From: Acinetobacter sp. BY419
Lineage (GTDB): Bacteria; Pseudomonadota; Gammaproteobacteria; Pseudomonadales; Moraxellaceae
Length of the DNA stretch: 64,000 nucleotides
Assembly: GCF_019038395.1 (NCBI RefSeq)
Contig: NZ_JAGFXZ010000011.1
Coordinates: forward strand, 1 to 64,000
Direction: 5' to 3'
The position numbers were made by a program, and so were the translations under genes. The notes under the pieces are model-generated. The model saw nothing but the letters and a program-made list of their open reading frames with translations, made no database searches and had not been told where the DNA came from. The first letter of the stretch is position 1. Every line of letters begins with the position of its first letter. This document shows, piece by piece, positions 28,338 to 39,100 of this stretch.

Positions 28338-29099
28338 ATGGAACAGCCTCATTTCAAGGATCATTTCTCCCAGCAATCACAGGATTATGCCTTGTTTCGT
28401 CCGCATTATCCGGATGCATTGGGGAAAATATTGGCAGACCTATCACCAAGTACCAAATTGGCTGTAGATGTCGGCTGTGGTTCTGGACAGCTTTCAGAGG
28501 TTTTGGCGAATTACTGTGATCAGGTGATTGCTATTGATGCGAGTAGTGAACAGGTCGCCCAGGCCAAACCACATCCAAAAATTCAGTATGGTCAGGCACT
28601 CGCTGAAGAGATCCCGTGTGCTGACCAGAGTGTTGATCTGATTTCGGTGGCTCAGGCAGCACATTGGTTGAATCTGGATAAGTTCTACGCAGAAGTTCGC
28701 CGTATTGCCCGGCCCAATGCTATTCTGGCTTTAATTAGCTATGGCATGTTCAGTGTGGATGAACCACATCTGAATCATTATTTTAAGCATTTCTATGAAG
28801 TGACGCTTGCACCGTACTGGCCGCCTGAACGTCGCCATGTAGATGAAGGATATAAAAATCTACCATTTCCATTTCAGGAAATTACGATTCAGCCACTTGT
28901 ATTACAGGTTGAATGGAACTTTTATCAGTTAATTGGTTATATGAGTACTTGGTCAGCCGTGAAAGCTGCCACTAAAGCACTCGGACATAATCCACTGAAT
29001 TTACTGGCAGATGCCTTATTGCCAGAATGGGAAGATCCAGAATTGCCCAGAGTCATTAGCTGGCCATTATCAGTGCGTGCAGGGCGTATAACCGTTTAA
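28338..29099 (+). CDS. Class I SAM-dependent methyltransferase (Methyltransf_11 type)
   Basis: This 253-residue cytoplasmic protein has the SAM-binding motif VDVGCGSGQLSE at about residues 43-54 and the acidic residue in VIAIDASSEQV. The N-terminus FKDHFSQQSQDYALFRPHYP and AQAAHWLNLDKFY are typical of small-molecule methyltransferases related to BioC and yeast trans-aconitate methyltransferase. The substrate is not predictable. It has no operon partner. The upstream gap shared with dusC contains a 9-bp inverted repeat. Confidence 0.85.
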   Translation: MEQPHFKDHFSQQSQDYALFRPHYPDALGKILADLSPSTKLAVDVGCGSGQLSEVLANYCDQVIAIDASSEQVAQAKPHPKIQYGQALAEEIPCADQSVDLISVAQAAHWLNLDKFYAEVRRIARPNAILALISYGMFSVDEPHLNHYFKHFYEVTLAPYWPPERRHVDEGYKNLPFPFQEITIQPLVLQVEWNFYQLIGYMSTWSAVKAATKALGHNPLNLLADALLPEWEDPELPRVISWPLSVRAGRITV

Positions 29100-29159
29100 A
29101 GAATATTCAAGCTAAGGCCTTTTTATTGAACAATGAATTGAATATTTCAAGGCTCAGAA

Positions 29160-29969
29160 TTATCGCCCTAGAATCATTTCCAGCACAAATTTAGAACCAA
29201 TAAAACCCAGCGCCAGCAAGCCAAAACCGAGCAGGGTAAAGCGCACAGCTTTCTGCCCACGCCAGCCAAACTTCCAGTGCCCGATTAACAGTGAACCGTA
29301 AACCAGCCAGGAAATAATACTGAACGCAGTTTTATGTGCCAGATGCTGAGCAAAGAAATTGTCGATGGTAAAAAAGCCAAAGCCCAAAGCGAGCGTAAGT
29401 AAAACAAAACCGGTCATCAGCATATCAAACAGGAGCGATTCCATGTCCTGATAAGAGGGTAATAAACTGACCCAGACCCGGCGTTTGTGCTTCTTTTTCA
29501 GCTCGCGATCCTGAAAGCGCAAAATCACGGCCTGAATGGTGGCCATGAGCAATACTGCATAAGCAGACAAAGACAAAATGATATGAATGTCCAAGCCTAG
29601 AGAGTTCTGGATAATGATTTTAGCGGGCTGGGTAAAGACAAAGCCGAGAATTAGACCCGTGGCAGCCACTGGAATCCCGATCAGGTTCAGGGCAATAATA
29701 GGACGATAAGTACTATAAATAATACTCAGCAGCAGCATCAGACCTGAGGTAAAGGAAAACAGGGAAAAAACATCATAATTGATGCCTAACGGGGTATGCA
29801 TATCACCATATAAAACCAGCGCATGCAGACCGAGTCCCAGCAGTGCGGTTAGCGAGACAAACCATTGATTAGGAGGACGTTTAGACATTAAATGAATGAA
29901 CAGATACCAGAAGGAAGCGGTATAAGCGACTAATGCTAAGATCGTATAAACCAAGGGGAGGCTAACCAT
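29160..29969 (-). CDS. CcsA/YpjD-family inner-membrane protein (cytochrome c assembly domain)
   Basis: This 269-residue membrane protein has about eight hydrophobic segments. The C-terminal block HKTAFSIISWLVYG...GWRGQKAVRF and the central DIHIILSLSAYAVLLMATIQA belong to the CcsA/CcmC/YpjD haem-handling family. In gammaproteobacteria this gene (ypjD type) sits next to ffh, divergently, as it does here. That neighbourhood is a stronger guide than function: the role of YpjD is not well defined and no other cytochrome c maturation gene lies nearby. Confidence 0.85.
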   Translation of the reverse strand: MVSLPLVYTILALVAYTASFWYLFIHLMSKRPPNQWFVSLTALLGLGLHALVLYGDMHTPLGINYDVFSLFSFTSGLMLLLSIIYSTYRPIIALNLIGIPVAATGLILGFVFTQPAKIIIQNSLGLDIHIILSLSAYAVLLMATIQAVILRFQDRELKKKHKRRVWVSLLPSYQDMESLLFDMLMTGFVLLTLALGFGFFTIDNFFAQHLAHKTAFSIISWLVYGSLLIGHWKFGWRGQKAVRFTLLGFGLLALGFIGSKFVLEMILGR

Positions 29970-30107
29970 GTCAAACCTTTTTAAGGGTGATGAATATTCA
30001 TTTATATAAATTCGCTGCGAACTACAGTATCCTATAGCATTCTATGCATAAATTTTCTATTTTAAGAAACAATTTTTTGCTCATGGCTATTTTAAGCGGA
30101 TTTTGCA

Positions 30108-31514
30108 ATGTTTGATACCTTAACAGAACGACTCACGCAGAGTTTAAGAAATGTTACTGGCTCAGGGCAGCTAACCGAAGACAATATTAAAGATACGTTA
30201 CGTGAAGTGCGTATGGCGCTTCTTGAAGCCGATGTTGCGTTACCTGTAACTCGTGAATTCATCGCGAAAGTTAAGGAAGAAGCATTGGGCCAGGAAGTGA
30301 TGACTCAGTTATCCCCTGGACAGGCTTTTGTCAAAATCGTTCATGACGAATTGACTAAAATGATGGGCGAGGCCAATGAAAGCCTCGACCTCGCTGCAAA
30401 ACCACCTGTCGTTGTCCTGCTGGCAGGTCTGCAAGGTGCAGGTAAAACCACAACTGCAGCGAAACTTGCACGCTTCTTACAAGAACGTCAAAAGAAAAAA
30501 GTCGCGATGGTTTCTGCCGACGTATACCGTCCGGCTGCGATCAAACAGCTACAAACGGTTGCAGGCGAAGTGGGTGCGATTTTCTTAGAATCTCACGCAG
30601 ATGAACGCCCAATTGATATTGCAAAACGTGCGATTGAACAGGCAAAAATCCAGTTTGCCGATGTGCTGATTGTCGATACTGCAGGTCGTTTGCATATCGA
30701 TGATGACATGATGGGTGAAATCAAAGAGCTGCATGCAGCGATTAACCCGACTGAAACCCTGTTCGTGGTCGATGCCATGACCGGTCAGGATGCGGCAAAT
30801 ACTGCCAAAGCATTCAATGATGCCTTACCTTTAACCGGTGTGATCCTGACCAAAACTGATGGTGATGCGCGCGGTGGTGCAGCGCTGTCTGTGCGTGCCA
30901 TTACCGGCAAGCCAATCAAATTCCTGGGGATGGGTGAGAAACTCGATGCCCTGGAGCCATTCCATCCTGAGCGTGTCGCACAGCGTATCCTCGGGATGGG
31001 TGACGTACTTTCTCTTGTCGAAGAACTTGAACGTAAAGTCGACAAAGAAAAAGCCGAAAAAATGGCGAAAAAATTGCAAAAAGGCGGCAGCTTCAACTTT
31101 GAAGACATGCTGATGCAATTTGAGCAGATGAACAAGATGGGTGGCATGATGGGCTTCCTGGACAAACTTCCTGGCATGAGCAATGCCGGTCTGCAGGATG
31201 CGTTGGCACAAGCCAACCCTGAAAAGCAGGTCAAGAAAATGGAGGCGATTATCCAGTCGATGACCATCAAAGAACGCCGCAACCCGGACTTGATGAACCC
31301 AAGCCGTAAAAAACGTATTGCAGCAGGTTGCGGTATGGAAGTGGCAGAAGTCAACAAGCTGATCAAGCAGCATGCACAGATGGCCAAAATGATGAAAAAA
31401 TTTGCCAATCCATCGGGTATGGCCAAAATGATGAAGTCACTCGGCGGTTTGCAGAAACAGTTTGGTGGTGGTGGTGGCATGGGTCCATTGTTCGGCGGCA
31501 ACGACAAAAAATAA
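30108..31514 (+). CDS. ffh: Signal recognition particle protein Ffh
   Basis: Ffh is the SRP GTPase that, with 4.5S RNA, targets nascent inner-membrane proteins to FtsY. It has 468 residues. The N domain spans about 1-90. The G domain has the P-loop GLQGAGKTTTAAKLA near 108-122, VDTAGR and TKTDGDARGG. The Met-rich M domain covers about 300-440 (MLMQFEQMNKMGGMMGF). The Gly-rich C-terminus is common in Acinetobacter and Pseudomonas homologues. A terminator follows. Confidence 0.97.
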   Translation: MFDTLTERLTQSLRNVTGSGQLTEDNIKDTLREVRMALLEADVALPVTREFIAKVKEEALGQEVMTQLSPGQAFVKIVHDELTKMMGEANESLDLAAKPPVVVLLAGLQGAGKTTTAAKLARFLQERQKKKVAMVSADVYRPAAIKQLQTVAGEVGAIFLESHADERPIDIAKRAIEQAKIQFADVLIVDTAGRLHIDDDMMGEIKELHAAINPTETLFVVDAMTGQDAANTAKAFNDALPLTGVILTKTDGDARGGAALSVRAITGKPIKFLGMGEKLDALEPFHPERVAQRILGMGDVLSLVEELERKVDKEKAEKMAKKLQKGGSFNFEDMLMQFEQMNKMGGMMGFLDKLPGMSNAGLQDALAQANPEKQVKKMEAIIQSMTIKERRNPDLMNPSRKKRIAAGCGMEVAEVNKLIKQHAQMAKMMKKFANPSGMAKMMKSLGGLQKQFGGGGGMGPLFGGNDKK

Positions 31515-31525
31515 GTTTTCTTTTT

Positions 31526-31557
31526 AAAAAAAGGCGCAATATGCGCCTTTTTTTATT
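31526..31557 (+). terminator. ffh terminator
   Basis: AAAAAAAGGCGCA / TGCGCCTTTTTTT palindrome with a four-base loop, 12 bases after the ffh stop. Confidence 0.88.
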
Positions 31558-31666
31558 GCTGATAAATCGGTAATCCGGTTTAAACAAAACAACATTTACT
31601 TACCCAAAATAAAAATCCATTCAGGCAGACTCAGGAGCATCAGTACAAAATAAAGAGAAATTTCAA

Positions 31667-32239
31667 ATGACCCAAGTGATTGTCGTACATGGTTATACTG
31701 CAAGCCCGGAAGAAAACTGGTATCCCTGGATTCAGGAAAAAGCCCAGCAGGAAAATGTCAGTTTAAACGTGCTCCGGCTGGATCCATCGCCTACACCCGC
31801 ACTGGACACCTGGGCTCAGCAAATGCATGAACAGATAGATGCAATCGATGAAGACAGTATTTTTATCGCACATAGCTTGGGCACTGTGGCTGTATTGCAT
31901 TACTTGTCCAGAGAATTAAAACAGCAGAAGATTCAGCAACTGGTATTGATCGCAGGATTTAATGGCCGGTTGGGTCGCCTGGATGAAGTGAACCCTTTTA
32001 TTGATGCTGCTGAAATCGATTTTGATTTACTTAAACAGCAGATTGCAGAGCGTGTGGTGATTTATTCTGAAGGAGATGACCGGGTTGCACCAGAATTCAG
32101 CCTGGAACAGGCGGACAGTCTGGATGCGATTGTAGTGAGTGCCAAGCACCATGGGCATTTTATTGATTCTCAAGGCTGTACTGATCTGCCGGAACTCTGG
32201 AAAGTGATGGAGCCCTATCTGATTAAAGCCGAAGTTTAA
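31667..32239 (+). CDS. RBBP9/YdeN family alpha/beta hydrolase
   Basis: This 190-residue serine hydrolase belongs to the RBBP9/YdeN group. It has the oxyanion-side VVHGYTASPEENWYPWI at the N-terminus, the nucleophile S70 in IAHSLGT, an Asp in SEGDDRVAP and the His in HHGHF. Natural substrates of the family are poorly known. A paralogue follows 138 bases downstream. No other partner is visible. Confidence 0.86.
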   Translation: MTQVIVVHGYTASPEENWYPWIQEKAQQENVSLNVLRLDPSPTPALDTWAQQMHEQIDAIDEDSIFIAHSLGTVAVLHYLSRELKQQKIQQLVLIAGFNGRLGRLDEVNPFIDAAEIDFDLLKQQIAERVVIYSEGDDRVAPEFSLEQADSLDAIVVSAKHHGHFIDSQGCTDLPELWKVMEPYLIKAEV

Positions 32240-32277
32240 GCAGATTGTTGTATTTGCTAAATTTTAAAATTGAACAT

Positions 32278-32313
32278 GAGATGGTATTCAAAAAGGCACT
32301 TGAATTCCATCTC
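32278..32313. repeat. 14-base inverted repeat between the two RBBP9 paralogues
   Basis: Arms GAGATGGTATTCAA (32278-32291) and TTGAATTCCATCTC (32300-32313) pair over 14 positions with a single T-T mismatch, around an eight-base loop. No T tract follows, so it is not a standard intrinsic terminator. Confidence 0.6.
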
Positions 32314-32377
32314 CAGACTGTATAAAACTAGTTTTTTGTCGATGCAATTTGCGTTCAATTATAATAAGTAAAACCCT

Positions 32378-32983
32378 ATGAAAAATATAATAAAGAAAGT
32401 TTATATCGTGCCGGATTATCAGGCGACTTCCAATGATCACTGGTATCCATGGCTCAGTCGCCAGCTTAAAAATGCCGGTTTTGAGTCAAAGCGGATTATG
32501 CTGGCCAACCCTTTTCAGCCTAATTGGGAAGAATGGCAGCAGAACCTGAAACTGCACATTCCGCATATGGATGAACATACCTTTTTAGTTGCACATGGCC
32601 TGAGTGGCCTCAGTGTTTTAAGCTTTTTACAGGAACACTATATTCAGCAGCAACGCAAGATTGGCGGTGTCATTCTGGTTTCAGCCTTTGATACACCGCT
32701 GGTGGCCTGGTCAGAACTGAATAAAATGCTGCAGGCTGTGCGACTCGATCTGAAAAACCTACCCTATAGCTATAAACGTGCGGTGATGCTGATTTCCAGT
32801 AATGATCCCTATGTGCCTGCACCGATTTCCTTGCGTTTAGCACATAGCTTGAATGCACAAATTTTTGAGATCAAAAAAGCCGGACATTTTAACAAGGAGG
32901 ATGGCTTTGCCGATTTCCCCCAGTTGCTGGACATTATGAAACAGTGTCTGGCAAATGAGCTGCAAAATGCTGCAAGCCTTTAA
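32378..32983 (+). CDS. RBBP9/YdeN-like paralogue, probably catalytically inactive
   Basis: This 201-residue protein is a tandem paralogue of the hydrolase upstream; both share xxHWYPWL/xxNWYPWI near residue 20 and the same strand order. The nucleophile motif AHSLG of the first copy reads AHGLSG here (G74 in place of the Ser). The oxyanion-side HGY has become PDY. The Asp (SSNDPYVP) and His (KAGHF) positions are kept. That pattern suggests a pseudoenzyme, or a shifted nucleophile at S76. The 3' end overlaps the end of coaX on the other strand by 50 bases. Confidence 0.8.
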   Translation: MKNIIKKVYIVPDYQATSNDHWYPWLSRQLKNAGFESKRIMLANPFQPNWEEWQQNLKLHIPHMDEHTFLVAHGLSGLSVLSFLQEHYIQQQRKIGGVILVSAFDTPLVAWSELNKMLQAVRLDLKNLPYSYKRAVMLISSNDPYVPAPISLRLAHSLNAQIFEIKKAGHFNKEDGFADFPQLLDIMKQCLANELQNAASL

Positions 32984-33677
32984 GCAAAAGATCAGGTTCA
33001 ATCCGGGGCTGATACTGGCCCAGATGCTGCGCAAACAGTAGTGCATCGCCACCAGTTAGGACCAGCTGTGCCGGAAAATCATGCAGTACTTTTTCAATAG
33101 TACTGACTAGACCCAGCAGAATGCCATGATGTACCGCATCAATGGTATTTCGTCCGGGGTTGAGTTCGGAAAAAGCAGCATCTGGGATTTTAATGCCTTT
33201 GGTATGCTCGATCAGTGAATCACGTTGCAAGTACAGGTTCGGCAGAATAAAACCGCCTAAATGTTTTTGTCCTTGCACCAGGTCAATGGTCAGCGCGGTA
33301 CCGCAACTAATCACGCAATAATTTTCATGCGTTTGAGTCGCCACTGCAAGTACCTGTAACCAGCGGTCAATGCCCAGTTGAGAAGGTTCATCATAGCCAC
33401 AGACCAGACCGGCATATTCTGCCTGTACCTGAGCAAAAATGACTGGAATATGCAGACTTTCTAAGATGCTGAGAATCCGCTCATTATTGGTTTTATCCTG
33501 TACCGAAGACAGTCCGACCTGATGTAACCCAAGCGCTTTGAAATGCTGGATCAGGCCAAGTAACAAATCGGCAGGGGATTGCAAATGTAATTCCGCTGCC
33601 TGTTCAATAATCTGATCTTGTTCGGTAATCCAGTATTTGAGCCGGGTATTGCCGATATCTAACCATAATTTTTTCAT
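32934..33677 (-). CDS. coaX: Type III pantothenate kinase CoaX
   Basis: CoaX phosphorylates pantothenate, the first step of coenzyme A synthesis. It is an ASKHA-fold kinase of about 247 residues that is not feedback-inhibited by CoA. The N-terminal [30 protein letters not shown] and LTGGDALLF motifs are intact. The ATG at 33677 gives the conserved [11 protein letters not shown] start. An ATG at 33695, overlapping the birA stop (ATGA), is an alternative. The birA-coaX pair is a common operon. Confidence 0.93.
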   Translation of the reverse strand: MKKLWLDIGNTRLKYWITEQDQIIEQAAELHLQSPADLLLGLIQHFKALGLHQVGLSSVQDKTNNERILSILESLHIPVIFAQVQAEYAGLVCGYDEPSQLGIDRWLQVLAVATQTHENYCVISCGTALTIDLVQGQKHLGGFILPNLYLQRDSLIEHTKGIKIPDAAFSELNPGRNTIDAVHHGILLGLVSTIEKVLHDFPAQLVLTGGDALLFAQHLGQYQPRIEPDLLLKGLQHFAAHLPDTVS

Positions 33678-33691
33678 TGATGTATGCCTGT

Positions 33692-34447
33692 TCATCCGCC
33701 CTTTTTCAGGCGGAGCTGTCCCTGATAAAACGTCTGGATTCCCTGATTGGTAGCAATCTTGACCGCACCATCATCCTGAATTCCCAGAAAAGTGCCTGAA
33801 TATTGTCCCTGTATATCGGTAAATTCAACTGCTTTTTGCATAAATGCAGCCGATCGATTAAAACGTGCCGCCAGATTCTGACTGCCATAATTAAACCATT
33901 GTCCGGCCTGCTGAATTGCTAGATATAACTGGGCAATCAGTTCTACTCTTGAGGTGCGGGACAATCCCAGCTCGCTCAAGGAGCTGACCTGCTGATCTGG
34001 AAGGTCGGTGGGCAGAGGATCAATATTTACCCCGACCCCGACGACCACCTGCGTGGTTGAAATCGGCTCGACCAGAATACCGCCCCATTTTCCATGCAGG
34101 CTATACAGGTCATTCGGCCATTTTACCTGTAATTCCAGCCCTTGCAGATTGGACATTTGCAGGATATTTAACGCAATTTCCAGCGCCAGACGACCATCGA
34201 TGGGTTTTTGTGTATGCAGCAATGTGCTTAAATAGATGTTCCCTTCAGGTGAAACCCACTGACGCTGGCGCTGTCCACGGCCTTGAGTCTGCACATGACT
34301 GCACACCAGAACCTGCTGTACTCCCTTGGTTGCCAATTGGCGCACATCATCATTGGTCGATGTGGTAATCGGTTTGATGAGTAATACTTCCGGAAGTTGG
34401 CCTGCATCGCTTAATCGTTGTTGCAGTTCACGAGTTTCTACATCCAT
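33692..34447 (-). CDS. birA: Biotin--[acetyl-CoA-carboxylase] ligase BirA, without DNA-binding domain
   Basis: BirA activates biotin with ATP and attaches it to BCCP of acetyl-CoA carboxylase. It has 251 residues, against about 320 in E. coli. The N-terminal helix-turn-helix repressor domain is missing, so it is a ligase-only (group I) enzyme. The biotin/ATP loop reads [19 protein letters not shown] and [19 protein letters not shown] is conserved. The SH3-like C-terminal domain ends in [10 protein letters not shown]. It precedes and is coupled to coaX. Confidence 0.93.
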   Translation of the reverse strand: MDVETRELQQRLSDAGQLPEVLLIKPITTSTNDDVRQLATKGVQQVLVCSHVQTQGRGQRQRQWVSPEGNIYLSTLLHTQKPIDGRLALEIALNILQMSNLQGLELQVKWPNDLYSLHGKWGGILVEPISTTQVVVGVGVNIDPLPTDLPDQQVSSLSELGLSRTSRVELIAQLYLAIQQAGQWFNYGSQNLAARFNRSAAFMQKAVEFTDIQGQYSGTFLGIQDDGAVKIATNQGIQTFYQGQLRLKKGG

Positions 34448-34474
34448 TTGAATCTAAACGTGGTAAATATCGTT

Positions 34475-35278
34475 ATGGAGTTAATCATATATTTATTGAT
34501 TGGTGCAATTGCCGGATTTGCCGCTGGCCTGTTTGGGGTGGGTGGAGGTCTGATCATTGTGCCGATCCTGTACATTGTTTTTACCCAGCTCCAGTACGAT
34601 CCCAGCGTGATTATGCATATGGCGGTGGGAACTTCCTTGGCGACGATTATTGTGACCTCTATCAGCTCAATCATGGCACATCATCAACGAGGGGCAGTGC
34701 TGTGGCCGGTTTTTCGTAACCTTGCACCGGGTCTGATTATCGGTTCCTTCTTGGGTGCAGGTATTGCTGATTATTTATCCGGTCAGGGTTTGCAGTTGCT
34801 GATCGGATTCTTTGCTGTCTGGGTGGCGTTTCGAATGTTTAAAGGCGCCAATGTTCAGGTCGATCCGAACCAAAAATTGCCTTCAACACCGCTACAAATT
34901 GCTGCGGGTGGTGGGATCGGTGTGGCATCGGCCATCTTTGGGATTGGCGGTGGAAGTCTGACAGTACCTTTCCTGAATCGTTGTGGAGTCGTGATGCAAA
35001 AAGCCGTGGCAACCTCTGCGGCTTGTGGTTTGCCGATTGCGGTCGCAGGGGCGCTCGGGTTTATCTGGTTCGGTAAACAGGCGCAGGTCGAGGTTCCAAA
35101 TACCATTGGCTATATTCATATTTATGCCTTTATGGGTATCAGCATGATGAGTTTTTTCACTGCCAAGCTGGGTGCAAAAGTGGCACATCTACTTTCACCG
35201 GCAGTATTAAAAAAATGTTTTGCTGCATTACTGACCACCGTTGGCCTGTATTTTATCGTTCAGGGTTTTACCGCCTGA
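34475..35278 (+). CDS. TauE/SafE family sulfite/anion exporter
   Basis: This 267-residue membrane protein has about eight helices in two repeats. The repeated Gly-rich loops GLFGVGGGLIIVP and IFGIGGGSLTVPF and the DPSVIMHMAVGTSLATI region are the family signature. Members move sulfite, sulfonates or related anions; this one's substrate is unknown. The ATG at 34475 leaves only 27 bases to the divergent birA start, so the two promoters must overlap the coding ends. The frame is open back to 34418. Confidence 0.9.
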   Translation: MELIIYLLIGAIAGFAAGLFGVGGGLIIVPILYIVFTQLQYDPSVIMHMAVGTSLATIIVTSISSIMAHHQRGAVLWPVFRNLAPGLIIGSFLGAGIADYLSGQGLQLLIGFFAVWVAFRMFKGANVQVDPNQKLPSTPLQIAAGGGIGVASAIFGIGGGSLTVPFLNRCGVVMQKAVATSAACGLPIAVAGALGFIWFGKQAQVEVPNTIGYIHIYAFMGISMMSFFTAKLGAKVAHLLSPAVLKKCFAALLTTVGLYFIVQGFTA

Positions 35279-35311
35279 TTCAAGTGTTCAGGTTGAATCA
35301 ATGCATCGCAG

Positions 35312-35341
35312 CAGGAGAATAGTTCACTATTCTCCTTTTTA
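35312..35341 (+). terminator. Terminator of the TauE/SafE gene
   Basis: GGAGAATAG-TTCA-CTATTCTCC hairpin followed by TTTTT, 35 bases after the stop. Confidence 0.85.
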
Positions 35342-35476
35342 TGGACTTGAGTTGGCTGTACAGACATAAGATTGTCTGACAATGTCACAGTATTCACCGA
35401 AAAAAAACCGTTTAATAGCAATATTGCCCAAATGAAGGGCTGAACCAGTATCCATAAAAATAAAGACAGGAACGGT

Positions 35477-36172
35477 ATGCCATTAGAACAAGCGCACAGT
35501 TTGTCTGAGCAGATTGCCAAGCACATTGGCGAACAGATTATTCGCGGCGAACTGGTAGAAGGCGAACGTATACAGGAACTCAGGATTGCCTCCGAGCTGG
35601 ACGTCAGTCGTGGCTCGGTACGTGAAGCACTGCTATTGCTGGAACGCACCCAACTGATCGAAATTTTCCCACGCCGCGGCGCCATTGTCTCGGAAATGTC
35701 TGCCTTGCAGGTTAGAGCCCTATTTGACATGACATCGTTATTGCTCGGGCAGATGGTGCATCGCATGGCAGAAACCTGGCGTAGCCATGAAGCTGAGCGT
35801 ATTCAGTTATTATTAGAACAATTGGAAGCTGAAACACGCCAAGGACACACAGAAAAGTTTTATGATTTGATCTTTCAGGGCATGGCCCAGCAGCATGAGA
35901 TGGTCGGGAATCCTTATCTGATGCGCTACTATCAGGAACTGTTGCCTTCTTTGCGTCGTAGCTATTTTCTGACCCTGAATATTTCCAGACGCGAGTTACA
36001 GGAATCTTTCGACTTATTTAAACTGGTCACTGAAGCGATTTTAATACGAAAAACCCATCAGGCCACTTTATTTATGGAAGATTTTTGTCGACACTTGCGC
36101 AACCTTGTGTTGGAATCTCTGACACGGATGAAACAAATTGAACTCGCGTGGGCCAGACGCTCACGACGTTAA
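35477..36172 (+). CDS. GntR family transcriptional regulator (FCD subfamily)
   Basis: This 231-residue regulator has an N-terminal winged helix (residues about 8-75, IIRGELVEGERIQELRIASE then VSRGSVREALLLLE) and an all-helical FCD effector domain (about 85-215). The FadR/FCD group binds carboxylate-type ligands through a metal site. The effector and targets here are unknown. It lies 11 bases upstream of smc, so it may be co-transcribed, but the functional link to chromosome segregation is unclear. Confidence 0.9.
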   Translation: MPLEQAHSLSEQIAKHIGEQIIRGELVEGERIQELRIASELDVSRGSVREALLLLERTQLIEIFPRRGAIVSEMSALQVRALFDMTSLLLGQMVHRMAETWRSHEAERIQLLLEQLEAETRQGHTEKFYDLIFQGMAQQHEMVGNPYLMRYYQELLPSLRRSYFLTLNISRRELQESFDLFKLVTEAILIRKTHQATLFMEDFCRHLRNLVLESLTRMKQIELAWARRSRR

Positions 36173-36183
36173 ATCAGGACATT

Positions 36184-39100
36184 ATGCGTTTAAGCAGTTT
36201 AAAACTTTCAGGCTTTAAATCTTTTGCCGACAGTACCACTTTACATTTTAAAGATAATCGTACTGCGGTCGTGGGACCGAATGGTTGTGGTAAATCTAAC
36301 GTTATTGATGCCATACGCTGGGTCATGGGCGAGTCCAGTGCGCGCCAGCTGCGTGGTGGCAGCATGCAGGACGTCATCTTTACCGGAACTGCCAAGCGCA
36401 AACCGGTGGGCATGGCCAGTGTGGAACTGCGCTTTGACAATACCTATGGCAAGCTCGGCGGCGCTTATAATGCCTATAACGAGTTGGCAGTACGTCGTCA
36501 GGTCAACCGCGATGGCAAGTCCGAATATTTTCTGAATGGCAGCAAATGCCGTCGTCGTGACATTACCGATATTTTCCTTGGCACCGGTCTTGGTCCGCGC
36601 TCCTATGCGATTATCGAGCAGGGCATGATCAACCGTCTGGTGGATGCCAAGCCTGAAGAAATGCGCATCTATATTGAAGAAGCCGCCGGAGTATCACGTT
36701 ATCAGGCACGTCGCCGTGAAACCATGCTGCATCTGGATCACACTACGCAAAACCTGTCGCGTCTGGAAGATATTGCCTCTGAACTGAAATCTCAGTTAAA
36801 AACCCTGAAACGTCAGTCAGAAAGCGCAATTCAATATAAAGAACTGGAAGGGCAGATCCGCACGATCAAGATTGAAATCCTGTCTTTCCAGTGTGAGCAA
36901 AGCCAGCGCTTACAGGAAGAATATACCCTGGAGATGAATACACTCGGGGATAAATTTAAGCTGGTACGTTCGGAGCTGACCACCGTTGAACATGATTTAG
37001 GGAGTACCAGTGAACTGTTTCAACGTCTGATTCAGCAATCCACACCTTTGCAAAGTGAATGGCAACAGGCCGAGAAAAAACTGGCTGAACTGGAAATCAC
37101 CCTGCAGCAAAAGCAGTCTTTGCTCGAGCAAAATTCCACCAGTCTGATCAAGCTGGAACAGCAAAAAGCCCAAACCAAGGAGCGTTTGCAGTTAATTGAA
37201 CTGCAACTCGATACCTTAGAGCAGCAATCTGAAGAGCAGCAGGCACAATTGCAGCAACAAGATGGCCAGAGTCAGGCGCATAGCCAAAATCTGACTGATC
37301 TCAAGTCAAGGCACAGTACGGTTGCAACACAATTTGCCCAGATCAAAACTCAGGTTGAGCAGCAGCAACAGCGTAAATTGCAGATGCTGGCACAAAGTGA
37401 GCAGCTGGCGAAGAATATTGAACGGATTGAACAGCAAAAACAAACGCTACAACAGCAAAATACACAGATTCAGCAACAGGCCCAGCAAGATGAGCTGGAA
37501 CAGTATCAGCGAGATAAAGTTGAGACAGAATTACAGCTGTTAAAATTTGAAGCACAACGCACTGTATTGCAAGATCAGCTGAACCAAGTACAGACCGAGC
37601 AGGCAGAACAGCAGCAGAGGCTGATGCAGCTTAAATCTGAAATTCAGGTGCTTCATTCAGAAAAGAAAAACCTGAGTCAATTGCTGACCAAAGCCAACCC
37701 ACATATCAAAGCCGATGCGGTACAGTTGATGCATGTGCTTAAGCTCAAGGATGCAGGCAAAATCCATGCAAGCCTGATCGAAAAGTTTCTGGCAAAATGG
37801 CTGTCTGCCCAGATTCTGGCAGAAGGCGAGAACTTTCTTGAAAAGAATGCACGCCAGTTAAAACAATATGCTGTGCAAGATAAGATTCAAATTACCGATA
37901 TCATGTGTCTGGCGGACTGGATTGAATCTCCGCACTTCTCACTGTGGCGGCAAGTCGCGGTCGTCGAGAGCCTAACAGATGCTTTGAAGCTTCAAACTGA
38001 GTTGCTGCAAGGTCAGAGTCTACTCAGTCTGGATGGTTATCATGTGGGACCAGACTGGGTTATTGCACTGGATTATGATGAAGCCAGTCAGGCCGGACAG
38101 GGGGCACTCAGTCACCGAATCCGTCTGGATGAAATTGAGCTTCAGTTATCAGTACTCAAGGCCCAATTAGAACAGGCTGAACAGCAGCTACCTGAACTGA
38201 ATGATCAAATCAGGGAATTCCAGTCGCAAATTCAAGGTGTTAGTGAACAGCAGAAATATGCACAAAAGCAGCTGCAACAATTCGATGTCAATATTGCCAA
38301 GGTACAAAGCAGTGCTCAGGCTTTCGCGCTACAAAAGCAGCAATTACAGCATCAGCTGCAACAACTGGATGAGCAGCTTGAAGAAGATGCCATGCAGAAA
38401 GATGATCTGGAAATTGATCTGCATGCCCTGAATATCAAGCTTGAACAGGCATTGCCAAATTATAAAATTCTGCAATTCCAGCTGGAAGAATTGAGCGCTC
38501 AGCTGGATGATTCACAGCAGCTTAGCCAGCAAGCACAGCAGGAACTGGAATTGCTACGCCGTCAAAGTGTGCAGAGCCAGCAACAGATCGAATTGCTACA
38601 AAAAGATCAGGTGTTTTTAAAAGAACAGTCTCAGCAAATTACTGCACAAATCGAGCAGGCCAAGAAGTTTGTCGATCCGGTACAGCTGGAATTGCCTGCT
38701 TTGCAGCGCCAGTTTAATGAACAGGCGCAGATCACGGAAAAGCTGCAAAAGACCTGGGAAGACTGGCAGATCGAATTAAATCAGGTGCAGAGCAAACAGC
38801 AGCAGCTGACCGAACAGCGCCACAGCTTCCAGCAGCAGGATGAAAAACTCCGCGGTACGCTAGAAGAAAAACGGCTGGCCTGGCAGGCAGCCAAATCTGA
38901 TTTGCAGCATTATTCTGAACAGCTCAAAGAACTGAACCATGATGTCATCAGCGGCTTAAATATTGATATCAAAGCACATCAGGCGAAACTGGAAAAAGCT
39001 CAGGCCCAGTTTGATAAACTCGGTGCAGTCAATTTGGCGGCTTCTGAAGAATATGAAGAAGTGTCAAAACGTTATGAGGAACTCAGTCACCAGATGCAGG

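Noticed and set aside
30785-31507. 240-codon minus-strand frame inside ffh
   Set aside because: It is an antisense shadow of the Met- and Lys-rich M domain; ffh itself is unmistakable.
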